A stretch of DNA of 64,000 nucleotides from Roseimaritima sediminicola (lineage in GTDB: Bacteria; Planctomycetota; Planctomycetia; Pirellulales; Pirellulaceae), in NCBI RefSeq assembly GCF_009618275.1, contig NZ_WIAD01000019.1:28047-92046 (forward strand). The letters run 5' to 3'. Under the pieces are notes generated by a model. That model was not told the DNA's origin and did not search any database. It saw only the letters and a program-made list of their open reading frames with translations. Shown here one piece after another: positions 33,968-41,677 of this stretch (position 1 is the first letter of the stretch; the number at the start of each line of letters is the position of its first letter). The translations under genes and the position numbers were made by a program.

Positions 33968-34296
33968 GGGATCCTGCTTGCGTTGCACCACCGCGGCTCC
34001 ACACCGCAGCGGCGGCTGGTGAGAGAGAAGATAAGGAATACGAGCAAGGTTCGGGTCGAAACGATTGCGCCTTCAAACACTAAAAACACCGGCTCGATCG
34101 GGGGAGGAAGGGTGCAAAAGCCTTAGATCCCATGGACTGAGCCCGCGCCGCATCCCGATTTCGCTTGTAATACGTCCCCATCATACTGCCGGAGGCAGAT
34201 GGTTGGCGACGCTGGCGACGGAGCCGGGTCGAAACACCTGCGTCGCCCTCTCTTGTCGATCTTTGATAGTGCGAATGCCATGGAGGGGCATCTGGG
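33968..34296. other. Intergenic region between divergent genes
   Basis: 329 bp with no gene. Bases 34060-34120 and 34240-34296 are less GC-rich and probably hold the two promoters, but no clear -35/-10 pair was found and no repeat family is present. Confidence 0.4.
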
Positions 34297-36849
34297 ATGC
34301 ATCGTCGAAAACGCAGCTTTGCGATTTTCCTGTTCCCGATCGTTGCCGTTGCCACCATCACGGCATTGTTGCTGCTGCGACCGGCAACGGTTCGAGACGC
34401 AGCGGGCGCGCACGCGGCAGTCACATTCAATCCGGTTGTGTCGACGGCGGCGTTGCCCTTGCCGCAAACCCTGCCGGTGGACGCCCCGCGCAGCGGAGCG
34501 ATCGAGACGCTGGCGCGCACTCGCGTGGCCCCCGAGCGGCCCCGCCAACTGCCCGAGCGGTCCCGCCGACTGCCGGTGCAGCAGAGTGCCCACGGAAACG
34601 ACCGCCCGCCGGGCGCCCTGCCTCCGGCCGCGGTCTCGTTGCACGCCCCGCTGCTGCCCGCTCGCGATGAGATGGCGGGCCTGGACGCGACAACACTGGA
34701 CGCGGCGACGGGGAGCGGCCCATTCCGCGCGGCCAGCGGGCGCACGACGACCGCGCCGACCGCTGCTGCAAGCGCTGGCACCGCCGGCACGCACACCGCT
34801 CGGTTTCGCACCCCTCAGGACGCCGCCCCGCGCGCCTGGCCGCTCACACCGGCCCTGGAGCGGATGTTGGACGCCGGCATCCCGACGGCCGACGGTGGCC
34901 AGTTATCCCAAGGGCAAGCCTGGATCGCGGAAGTACGCGCCGTCCTGGACCAACTGCGTCAGTACAACGCCCTGGGCGACCGCGAAGCCGGTGGGACGCT
35001 AGGGCGTCTGCAGCGTTTGACCGCCGAAGGTTTGGCCGACGCCGAAGCGCTCGGCGACCGCACCGCGCAGGTCGCTTGGCTGCGCGTCGGCCACGCGCTC
35101 GAGCGCCGCTTGGCGGTCTGGATGGCCGTCTGGCAAACGACGCGGCGCCCCGACACGCCCTACGTCGCGGCGACCGGACGGTTTGCGGTCGATACCAGCG
35201 AAGTCCGCCGCCGGGCGGCGGTGGTGGAACAATTCTGCGAACAGACCGGTGACGCCGAAGCCTGGCGTTACTACCTGTTGTTGGATCGGTTGGCCGATCC
35301 CGCGATGCCTTCCGACGCGCCGCGTCGTCGTCTGACCGCCCAGCGTTTTCTGTCGCGGATTCAGTGGAGCGGGTTGACGGCGGAACAACGCCGATGGCTG
35401 CGGGAACCGGAAGTCGAAGACTTGGCTGCGGCCCTCAGACCCTGGGCGGCCGGTCCGGTCGATTACACGCGTCTGCTGGAGCAACTGGAGCGTCAGGAGA
35501 GCGATGCCCTGGACCTGGCCAGCATCGACGTGGCCGCGACTTCGCAAACCCTGCGGTTCGCCGCCGGTTCGCACCCGCAGCAGGTGGCCGAGGCCATCAA
35601 CACGTACTACCGCAACGCCAACCTGCGGCTGGCCGTTTCGCAGGATTTGCTGAATCGTTTGCTGCCCGATCCGCCGCCGCGAACCGTGCCCGTGTCCCAA
35701 AGTATCCTGGGCACGCAGATCCACGGCACCAGCGAAGTGGCCAGCGAAGTGCAGATCCGGCTCGTCCCGGCCGCCGACCGCTGGAACCTGCAGGTGTTGA
35801 CCGATGGCCAGATCCAAGCCGAAACGACCGGGCTGAACGGGCCGGTAACGGTCCGCAACCACAGCGAAGCGGCGTTTCGCGCCTCGACCGAATTGCACGT
35901 GACCGACCGCGGCGTCCGCCTGCTGCCCTCGCAGACCGATGTCTCCCAGCAGACGTTCTTGCGCGGCCTGCACACCCGTTACGACGATTTTCCACTGATC
36001 GGCTCCTTGGTCCGTGGCATCGCGATGTCCAAGTACCACGAAGCCCGCAGCCGCTCCAAACACATCTCCGAGGCCCGCATGCGGCGGCAGATCGCCGCCA
36101 ACGTGGACGAAGAACTGGAAACGCAGATCGGCGAGAAGAGCCAGCGACTGGCCGAACAACTGCTGGGACCGCTGGCCCGACTTCGCTTGGCGCCGACGGT
36201 CGTCGATCTGCAAACCGACACCCAACGCCTGACCGCACGGTACCGCTTAGCCGGCGACTGGCAACTGGCCGCCTTCACGCCGCGTCCGCGAGCGATGAGC
36301 GATAGTTTGTTGAGCGTCCAGGTTCACCAGTCGGCCCTGAACAATACGCTCGAACGCCTGGTTCCCTCGGCCGAACCCCAATCGATTCGCACCGTCGCCG
36401 AGGACTTGGTCGACATGTTCGGCGGCGACGTCTCGCGGTTGCCTGCCGATCTGCCCGAAGACGTGTATCTGCAGTTCTCGAGAACGCGTCCGGTGACAAC
36501 CGAGATCGAAGACGACCGCCTGTGGTTGACCTTTCGCGTCCTGCGGCTGGAGCGCGAAGGCGGGTTGAACCTTCGCCACTTCATCGTCCGAGCCTGCTAC
36601 CGCGGCGAGCGGCAAGGGCTGGAGGCACGCTTTGTTCGCGAAGGTCACTTGAGCATCAAAGGACCGCGGATGTCGATGGGCGCGCGCGTCGCGGTCCGGG
36701 CGATCTTCAACAAGATCCTGAACGAGGACCGTCCGCTGCCGCTGACCACGCCGAAATTGAGCGAACATCCCGGCCTGGCCGGCACCGAGATCAGCCAGCT
36801 CGAACTCCGCGACGGCTGGCTAGGCCTAGCCCTCGCCCCGGCACAGTAG
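34297..36849 (+). CDS. Large membrane-anchored planctomycete protein of unknown function
   Basis: An 850-aa protein with one N-terminal TM segment or uncleaved signal (residues 8-27, FAIFLFPIVAVATITALLLL). A disordered Ala/Pro/Arg region follows (30-175), then a helical region (180-400) and a mixed alpha/beta C-terminal half. Distinctive segments are FAAGSHPQQVAEAINTYYRN, AVSQDLLNRLLPDPPPRTVP and SKHISEARMRRQIAANVDEE. The domain from about 410 to 840 resembles proteins often annotated hypothetical across planctomycetes, but I cannot name a family. Probably periplasmic. Isolated: divergent from the glycosyltransferase and followed by repeats. Confidence 0.8.
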   Translation: MHRRKRSFAIFLFPIVAVATITALLLLRPATVRDAAGAHAAVTFNPVVSTAALPLPQTLPVDAPRSGAIETLARTRVAPERPRQLPERSRRLPVQQSAHGNDRPPGALPPAAVSLHAPLLPARDEMAGLDATTLDAATGSGPFRAASGRTTTAPTAAASAGTAGTHTARFRTPQDAAPRAWPLTPALERMLDAGIPTADGGQLSQGQAWIAEVRAVLDQLRQYNALGDREAGGTLGRLQRLTAEGLADAEALGDRTAQVAWLRVGHALERRLAVWMAVWQTTRRPDTPYVAATGRFAVDTSEVRRRAAVVEQFCEQTGDAEAWRYYLLLDRLADPAMPSDAPRRRLTAQRFLSRIQWSGLTAEQRRWLREPEVEDLAAALRPWAAGPVDYTRLLEQLERQESDALDLASIDVAATSQTLRFAAGSHPQQVAEAINTYYRNANLRLAVSQDLLNRLLPDPPPRTVPVSQSILGTQIHGTSEVASEVQIRLVPAADRWNLQVLTDGQIQAETTGLNGPVTVRNHSEAAFRASTELHVTDRGVRLLPSQTDVSQQTFLRGLHTRYDDFPLIGSLVRGIAMSKYHEARSRSKHISEARMRRQIAANVDEELETQIGEKSQRLAEQLLGPLARLRLAPTVVDLQTDTQRLTARYRLAGDWQLAAFTPRPRAMSDSLLSVQVHQSALNNTLERLVPSAEPQSIRTVAEDLVDMFGGDVSRLPADLPEDVYLQFSRTRPVTTEIEDDRLWLTFRVLRLEREGGLNLRHFIVRACYRGERQGLEARFVREGHLSIKGPRMSMGARVAVRAIFNKILNEDRPLPLTTPKLSEHPGLAGTEISQLELRDGWLGLALAPAQ

Positions 36850-36894
36850 CGAAGCGAGAGGCGAGTGGCCGAACTCGCCCGAGTTTGGAGAAGC

Positions 36895-37248
36895 GAAATC
36901 TGAAATCTCCTCGCTCCGGCGGAATCTATGTACGATAAGAAAACATTTCTCCCCTCTCCCCCGAAGCCTGGCGAGCCTAAGCGAGTCAGGCTTCGGGGGA
37001 GAGGGGTCGGGGGTGAGGGGGAATGCAGAGCAGCAGCACTATGGCCGTATCTCGATGCGGCACACGGCCCTGGGGATCGTACGTCATGAGTCATTCCGTT
37101 GCACCTGAGCCCCCTCACCCCCGGCCCCTCTCCCACCACTGCTTCACTCGCTGACGCTCGCGGCGCCGCGGGGGAGAGGGGAGAAAACACTGCATTTGCC
37201 CGCCCCGCGTTGTACATAGATTCCGCCGGAGTCAGCAAATCTCAAATC
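36895..37248. repeat. Composite repeat with inverted ends, interior type A
   Basis: Left end GAAATCTGAAATCTCCTCGC with CCGGCGGAATCTATGTACGA; right end TACATAGATTCCGCCGGAGT then CAGCAAATCTCAAATC. Two opposed CTCCCC/GGGGAG hairpin blocks lie inside, about 100 bp apart. With the heptad array at 37257 it fills the 488-bp gap. Confidence 0.88.
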
Positions 37249-37256
37249 GAGCACGA

Positions 37257-37325
37257 GCACGATTCAAACTCGCCACTCGCCACTCGCCACTCGCCACTCA
37301 CCACTCACCACTCACCACTAAAAAC
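37257..37325. repeat. 7-bp tandem array (CACTCGC/CACTCAC)
   Basis: About eight heptads, 12 bp past the stop of lgt on the opposite strand. It is the one heptad array in the window that does not precede a start codon. Confidence 0.85.
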
Positions 37326-37337
37326 CATCCACTTCCG

Positions 37338-38645
37338 CTAGGCCTCGGCCGGTGTCTCCGCCGGGCCGCGGCGCCAGATGTAGATTGCCAAACCGGTTGC
37401 CGCCAGGAACGTCACCACGCTGACCCACTGCGAGATCGTCAGCGAGGTGCCGAATTGTCCGGGTTCGTCGCTACGGATCGTCTCGAGCGAAAAGCGGATG
37501 ATCGCGTACCCGATAAAACCGATCACGACCAGCGCGCCGTCGCGCCGGCGCAACCACGGCGAAACGGCTAACAGGATCAGACACAGCAACAGCGCCATCA
37601 GACTGCTGAGCACCTGCGAGGGCCACACCGGCCAGGACTCCTGCGGCAACTCCTGCCGCGTCCACCGATAGCTCTTGCCGTCGACCACTACGCGGAGGCC
37701 GCCCCAGAGGGTTTCTTCGGCCGGCCGCGTGACGTCCACGTCCTCGGCCGCCGGCGCTAGCGGCGTGATCCGCTCGACCGTCTGTCCGGGCCGGATCCCC
37801 GCCTCTTCGGCCAGCGAACCGGGCAAGACGGCGTCGATCTCGGCCGGCAACATCAAACGGTCCGCCTTCTTCAGATCAAACTGAATCCCCGCCAGCTCGG
37901 CCGATTCAAACTGCTCCATGTACAACGGGCTGCCCGGGGGAAAGCGCAGCGCCCAGCCGTTGTCTTCACAGCGACCGCCGTAGCAGCAACCGTTCAGCAA
38001 GCACCCCAGACGTCCGAAGAACATGCCCAGGAACAGGCAGGGAATGATCACGTCACCCAGCCGCAGCAGGGGCACGCGGGTCCGCAGGCTGTACAGCACC
38101 GTGCCCAAGAATCCGCCCATGATCGAACCATAGACCACCAACCCACCGCGAGTGAAATTGGCCACATTGGCCAGGGTGGCTCCCCACGTGGGCGCGGCGA
38201 ACTGGCCCCAGTACTCGACCACGTAGAACAGGCGAGCTCCGGCGATCCCCAGCACCAGCAGCCAAGGGGCGAGGCCGTAAATGACGTCGGTCGACAAGCC
38301 GCGCCGCGGAGCTCGATAGATCGCCAGCGCGATGGCCGAGACTACCCCGACCAGCATCAGCGCACCGTAGCCGCGGATCGCCATCCCGACCGGCCGGCCG
38401 GGTTCGCCAGTGGTCAACGACGGGCCGCGCAGCTCTACCTGCGGCAGCACAAACACGATGGCCAGCGCCAACAAGGCCCAAAACCACCCGCTGTGCTTCA
38501 GCTCCTCACCGATCGATCCGCCGCGGCGGCGGATGGCAATCAGATACAGCCCCGTGGCGACCAGCAACAGCAACAGCGCCCAGCCAAACCCAAAGACGGG
38601 AATCCCAGCGATTTCGTGGGGGATGAAAAAAAGTGTGCGCCGCAA
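37338..38645 (-). CDS. lgt: Prolipoprotein diacylglyceryl transferase with PDZ-like insertion
   Basis: Transfers diacylglycerol from phosphatidylglycerol to the lipobox Cys of prelipoproteins in the inner membrane. Start taken as TTG 38645 (MRRTLFFIPHEIAG), which matches family N-termini; GTG 38687 would add 14 residues. Family marks are FTRGGLVVYGSIMGGFLG, FFGRLGCLLNGCCYGG (conserved Arg) and YAIIRFSLETIRSDE. Between residues 238 and 340 an insertion of about 100 aa replaces the usual short loop. It contains AVLPGSLAEEAGIRPGQTVE, a PDZ-like carboxylate loop segment. Total 435 aa against roughly 260-300 for typical Lgt. Two lipoproteins in this window would be substrates. Confidence 0.9.
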   Translation of the reverse strand: MRRTLFFIPHEIAGIPVFGFGWALLLLLVATGLYLIAIRRRGGSIGEELKHSGWFWALLALAIVFVLPQVELRGPSLTTGEPGRPVGMAIRGYGALMLVGVVSAIALAIYRAPRRGLSTDVIYGLAPWLLVLGIAGARLFYVVEYWGQFAAPTWGATLANVANFTRGGLVVYGSIMGGFLGTVLYSLRTRVPLLRLGDVIIPCLFLGMFFGRLGCLLNGCCYGGRCEDNGWALRFPPGSPLYMEQFESAELAGIQFDLKKADRLMLPAEIDAVLPGSLAEEAGIRPGQTVERITPLAPAAEDVDVTRPAEETLWGGLRVVVDGKSYRWTRQELPQESWPVWPSQVLSSLMALLLCLILLAVSPWLRRRDGALVVIGFIGYAIIRFSLETIRSDEPGQFGTSLTISQWVSVVTFLAATGLAIYIWRRGPAETPAEA

Positions 38646-38825
38646 GCGAGGGGCTCTTCGATAAAGGGTGGAGGACCAACGCCTCACAGCCTACCGATTT
38701 CGCCCACACCGGAGCAACCGCCAAAGTCGCTTCGGCTGCGTTCGCGAACCACCATGAGCCGGTTGGGCGAACGCCCCGGTTTCCCATGAGCCATCCGGCC
38801 AGCAAGGCCAGAAGAAGATGAAAGA

Positions 38826-38896
38826 GGCGACGCCGGGATTCGAACCCGGGATGTCGGATTTGCAATCCGATGCCTTAGCCGCTTGGCCACGTCGCC
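38826..38896 (-). tRNA. tRNA-Cys (anticodon GCA)
   Basis: On the minus strand a 71-nt cloverleaf. Acceptor GGCGACG pairs with CGTCGCC, the anticodon arm is TCGGA-TTGCAAA-TCCGA with anticodon GCA, and the T arm is CCGGG-TTCGAAT-CCCGG. CCA is not encoded. Confidence 0.97.
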
Positions 38897-39260
38897 AGGA
38901 GCCTCCTACCGCCGAACCCGCAGCGGCTTGGACACAGATCCAATCCTGCCGGTTCGGTGATTTGAGCAACGTAGGGGATTCAATCGATCTGGTCAATATC
39001 TGACGATTCGTTCGATTCCCGTGGTTGTGTGTGTAAAGGTATCGGACGGGGGCCGAGCCGACTTGAGCGCGTTTTTCGCTGAAATGCTCCGGGCACCCGC
39101 AAACAGTTGACCGCTGGACGAAACGCCTCTTCGGTCTCAGGCTATGAGGCTGGAAAAAAACCGTTCGCCCAGCCACCGCAAAAAACCGACATCGTCTCCA
39201 CCGCGGGGCCGGCCAGCGGCGGGCAATCAACTTCACAGCTAGCAATACCGAGACATCCAA
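38897..39260. other. Gap between tRNA-Cys and the DUF2760 gene
   Basis: 364 bp without a gene or repeat family. It contains the tRNA promoter candidate at 38968-38996. The last 100 bp before the DUF2760 start are A/C-rich (CGGGCAATCAACTTCACAGC) with no Shine-Dalgarno. Confidence 0.5.
38968..38996 (-). promoter_or_regulatory. Candidate promoter of tRNA-Cys
   Basis: On the minus strand TTGACC (38991-38996), 17 bp, TACGTT (38968-38973), about 72 nt upstream of the mature tRNA 5' end. Confidence 0.5.
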
Positions 39261-39797
39261 ATGGCCCTGGGAACCGCTTTTCGAGCCTTTTTCGGTTCGC
39301 TGTTCAACTCGGAAACTTCCGCGCGCGTCCAGGCCGCCCTGGACGGCGAAGACGCCACCGAGCAGGCGACGCCGCGGATCGAAGCCCCCCAACCGGCTGG
39401 CGAACCCGCCGCCGCCAAACCGCCGGCCCGCAGCGAGGCCCTGACCCTGTTGGCCGCCCTGCAGCGCGAAGCCCGTCTGGTGGATTTGATGCAGGAAAAA
39501 TTGGAACAGTTTTCCGACGCCCAGGTCGGGGCGGCCGCCCGTCCCTGCCTGCAGCAGTCCGCCGCCGTGCTCGAGCGGGTCTTTGCTCTGGCTCCGGTTG
39601 TGGAGCAGGCCGAGGGCGAACGGGTCGCCGTGCCCGAGGACGCTTCGCCGGCGGCTTACCAGTGGATCGGCGAAGGCCAGGATCCGACCGGTCAAGTCGT
39701 GCACCCGGGCTGGCGAGCCACCCGCGTGGACCTGCCGCAGTGGACCGGCCGCGACAGCGACGCCCGCATCATCGCCCCGGCCCAAGTCAAACGCTAA
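39261..39797 (+). CDS. DUF2760 family protein, Hsp70 operon
   Basis: A 178-aa cytosolic protein of the DUF2760 family. It starts MALGTAFRAFFGSLFNSETS, then a short Ala/Pro/Glu linker (30-60), a helical block EALTLLAALQREARLVDLMQ EKLEQF, and the conserved C-terminal part ending WRATRVDLPQWTGRDSDARI. The family has no known role but is repeatedly found directly upstream of paired Hsp70 genes, exactly as here (78 bp to the next start), so it is probably a partner or substrate adaptor of these chaperones. Confidence 0.88.
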   Translation: MALGTAFRAFFGSLFNSETSARVQAALDGEDATEQATPRIEAPQPAGEPAAAKPPARSEALTLLAALQREARLVDLMQEKLEQFSDAQVGAAARPCLQQSAAVLERVFALAPVVEQAEGERVAVPEDASPAAYQWIGEGQDPTGQVVHPGWRATRVDLPQWTGRDSDARIIAPAQVKR

Positions 39798-39874
39798 CCC
39801 CCCAAACACAAGAAGGTGTCGGGACTCTTTTTCGCAGAAAATGCCTGACACATTTTGCTTCAGGAGAATCCCTG

Positions 39875-41677
39875 GTGTCGAACGCCCCTTCATCCGCAGC
39901 CCAGTTCGCCGTCGGTATCGACCTGGGTACGACCAACAGCACGGTCGCCTTCGCGCCGCTGTCGAGCGAGCCGTGCGAGCCGGAGCTGCTGCCGATCCCG
40001 CAGATCGTCCAGCCCGGTCAGGTGGAATCGCGACTGGCGCTGCCCTCGTTTCTGTACCTGCCCCGCGAGGGCGAGCGCGAGTCGCTCGAGACCTCGCTGG
40101 GCCTGGAGCCGGCTCGCGGCGTCGCCGGCAACTACGCTCGTGACCAGGCGGCCGACAATCCTCAGCGCGTGGTCGTGGCCGCCAAGAGCTGGTTGTGCTA
40201 CAGCCGCCAGGGGCGCAGCGAAGCGGTCCTGCCCTGGCAGGCGCCGGACGAAGTGCCGCGAGTCTCGGCCCTGGACTGCACGACGCGCTTTTTGGAACAC
40301 CTGGTCGCCGCCTGGCAAGCGGCCCACCCCGAGGCACCGCTGAACGGGCAACAGGTCGTCCTGACGGTGCCGGCATCGTTCGACCCGGCGGCTCGGGAGC
40401 TGACTCGACAAGCCGCTCTGGCGGCCGGATTGCCCGAGGATTTTGTCCTGCTGGAAGAACCGCAGGCGGCCGTCTACTGCTGGCTCTCGCGGCAAGGGGA
40501 TGCCTGGCGGCGGCAGGTCGGCGCGGGCGATTCGATGTTGGTCGTCGACGTCGGCGGCGGAACCACCGACCTGACGCTGGTGACCGTGGCCGAGGACGAT
40601 GGCCAACTGGTCCTGGAGCGAACCGCGGTGGGCAACCACCTTCTGGTCGGCGGCGACAACATGGACCTGGCGCTGGCCCACCTGGTCTCCCAGCAACTTC
40701 AGGCCGAAGGACATTCGTTGGATCCGTGGCAGAGCGTATCGCTGTGGCACGCCTGCCGGGCGGCCAAAGAACGCTTGCTGGCCGAAGACGGCCCCGACGA
40801 ACACACGATCTCGGTCCTGGGACGTGGCAGTTCGTTGATCGGCGGCACGATCTCCACGACGCTCGCCGGCCAACAGGCGGCCGCCGTGCTGGTCGACGGG
40901 TTCTTTCCCCGCTGTTCGCTGGACGATCGCCCACAGCCTCATGCCAGCAGCGGGTTCCAGGACATCGGTCTGCCTTACGAATCCGATCCGGCGATCACCA
41001 GACAGGTCGCCGCCTTCCTGGCCGACCACACCACCGCCGACGCGTTGCCCTCGCACCTGTTGGTCAACGGCGGGGTGTTCCGCAGCCCGGCCATCCGCGA
41101 TCGATTGTGCGAGACGGTGGCCGCGTGGTGCGGCGGCCGCCTGACTCAGTACACCGACCCGGCGGACCTGGACCACGCCGTGGCTCTCGGGGCGGCCTAC
41201 TATGGGTGGACCAAACATCGCGGCGGCGTGCGGATCCGCGGCGGCACGGCTCGCGCTTACTACATCGGCATCGAAACCGCCGGCCTGGCGATCCCCGGCA
41301 TGCCGCGTCCTTTACGGGCCCTGTGTGTGGCACCGCAGGGCATGGAAGAGGGCACCCAGGCCGATGTCCCCAGCGAACCGGTGGGCGTGGTCGTCGGGGC
41401 GCCGGCGCGATTTCGATTCTTTTCCAGCACGATGCGCGGCGACGACCAGGTCGGCCAGAAACTGGACCGTTGGCAGGACGACGAGCTGGTCGAAAGCGAT
41501 CCCATCGAGCTGCAGTTGACCAGCCAGAACGCCGGCGACGAGCCCTTCGTTCCGGTGCGTTTCCAAAGCCGCGTTACCGAACTGGGCATGTTCGAACTTT
41601 GGTGCCACGCCATCGAGGGTGAGGACCGCTGGAAGATGGAATTCAACGTTCGCGAACAAGACGAGGCGCCGCAGTGA
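39875..41677 (+). CDS. Hsp70-family protein (first of pair)
   Basis: A 600-aa divergent DnaK relative starting at GTG 39875, with AGGAG 8 nt upstream, one of the few clear Shine-Dalgarno sites in the window. ATPase motifs are all present: phosphate-1 VGIDLGTTNSTVAFA, LTVPASFDPAAREL, phosphate-2 VVDVGGGTTDLTLV and adenosine LVNGGVFRSPAIRD. The substrate-binding part (about 450-600) is short and beta-like, and no EEVD-like or lid tail is seen. Its TGA stop overlaps the GTG start of the second Hsp70. No DnaJ or GrpE lies nearby, so it may use other cofactors. Confidence 0.93.
   Translation: MSNAPSSAAQFAVGIDLGTTNSTVAFAPLSSEPCEPELLPIPQIVQPGQVESRLALPSFLYLPREGERESLETSLGLEPARGVAGNYARDQAADNPQRVVVAAKSWLCYSRQGRSEAVLPWQAPDEVPRVSALDCTTRFLEHLVAAWQAAHPEAPLNGQQVVLTVPASFDPAARELTRQAALAAGLPEDFVLLEEPQAAVYCWLSRQGDAWRRQVGAGDSMLVVDVGGGTTDLTLVTVAEDDGQLVLERTAVGNHLLVGGDNMDLALAHLVSQQLQAEGHSLDPWQSVSLWHACRAAKERLLAEDGPDEHTISVLGRGSSLIGGTISTTLAGQQAAAVLVDGFFPRCSLDDRPQPHASSGFQDIGLPYESDPAITRQVAAFLADHTTADALPSHLLVNGGVFRSPAIRDRLCETVAAWCGGRLTQYTDPADLDHAVALGAAYYGWTKHRGGVRIRGGTARAYYIGIETAGLAIPGMPRPLRALCVAPQGMEEGTQADVPSEPVGVVVGAPARFRFFSSTMRGDDQVGQKLDRWQDDELVESDPIELQLTSQNAGDEPFVPVRFQSRVTELGMFELWCHAIEGEDRWKMEFNVREQDEAPQ

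Noticed and set aside
39797..39874. Imperfect inverted pair GGTGTCGGGAC / GCCTGACAC between DUF2760 and Hsp70 as a terminator
   Set aside because: No U-run and the genes are clearly cotranscribed; at most a short repeat.
38691..40934. 747-residue minus-strand frame
   Set aside because: It spans the tRNA-Cys gene and is antisense to DUF2760 and Hsp70 genes.
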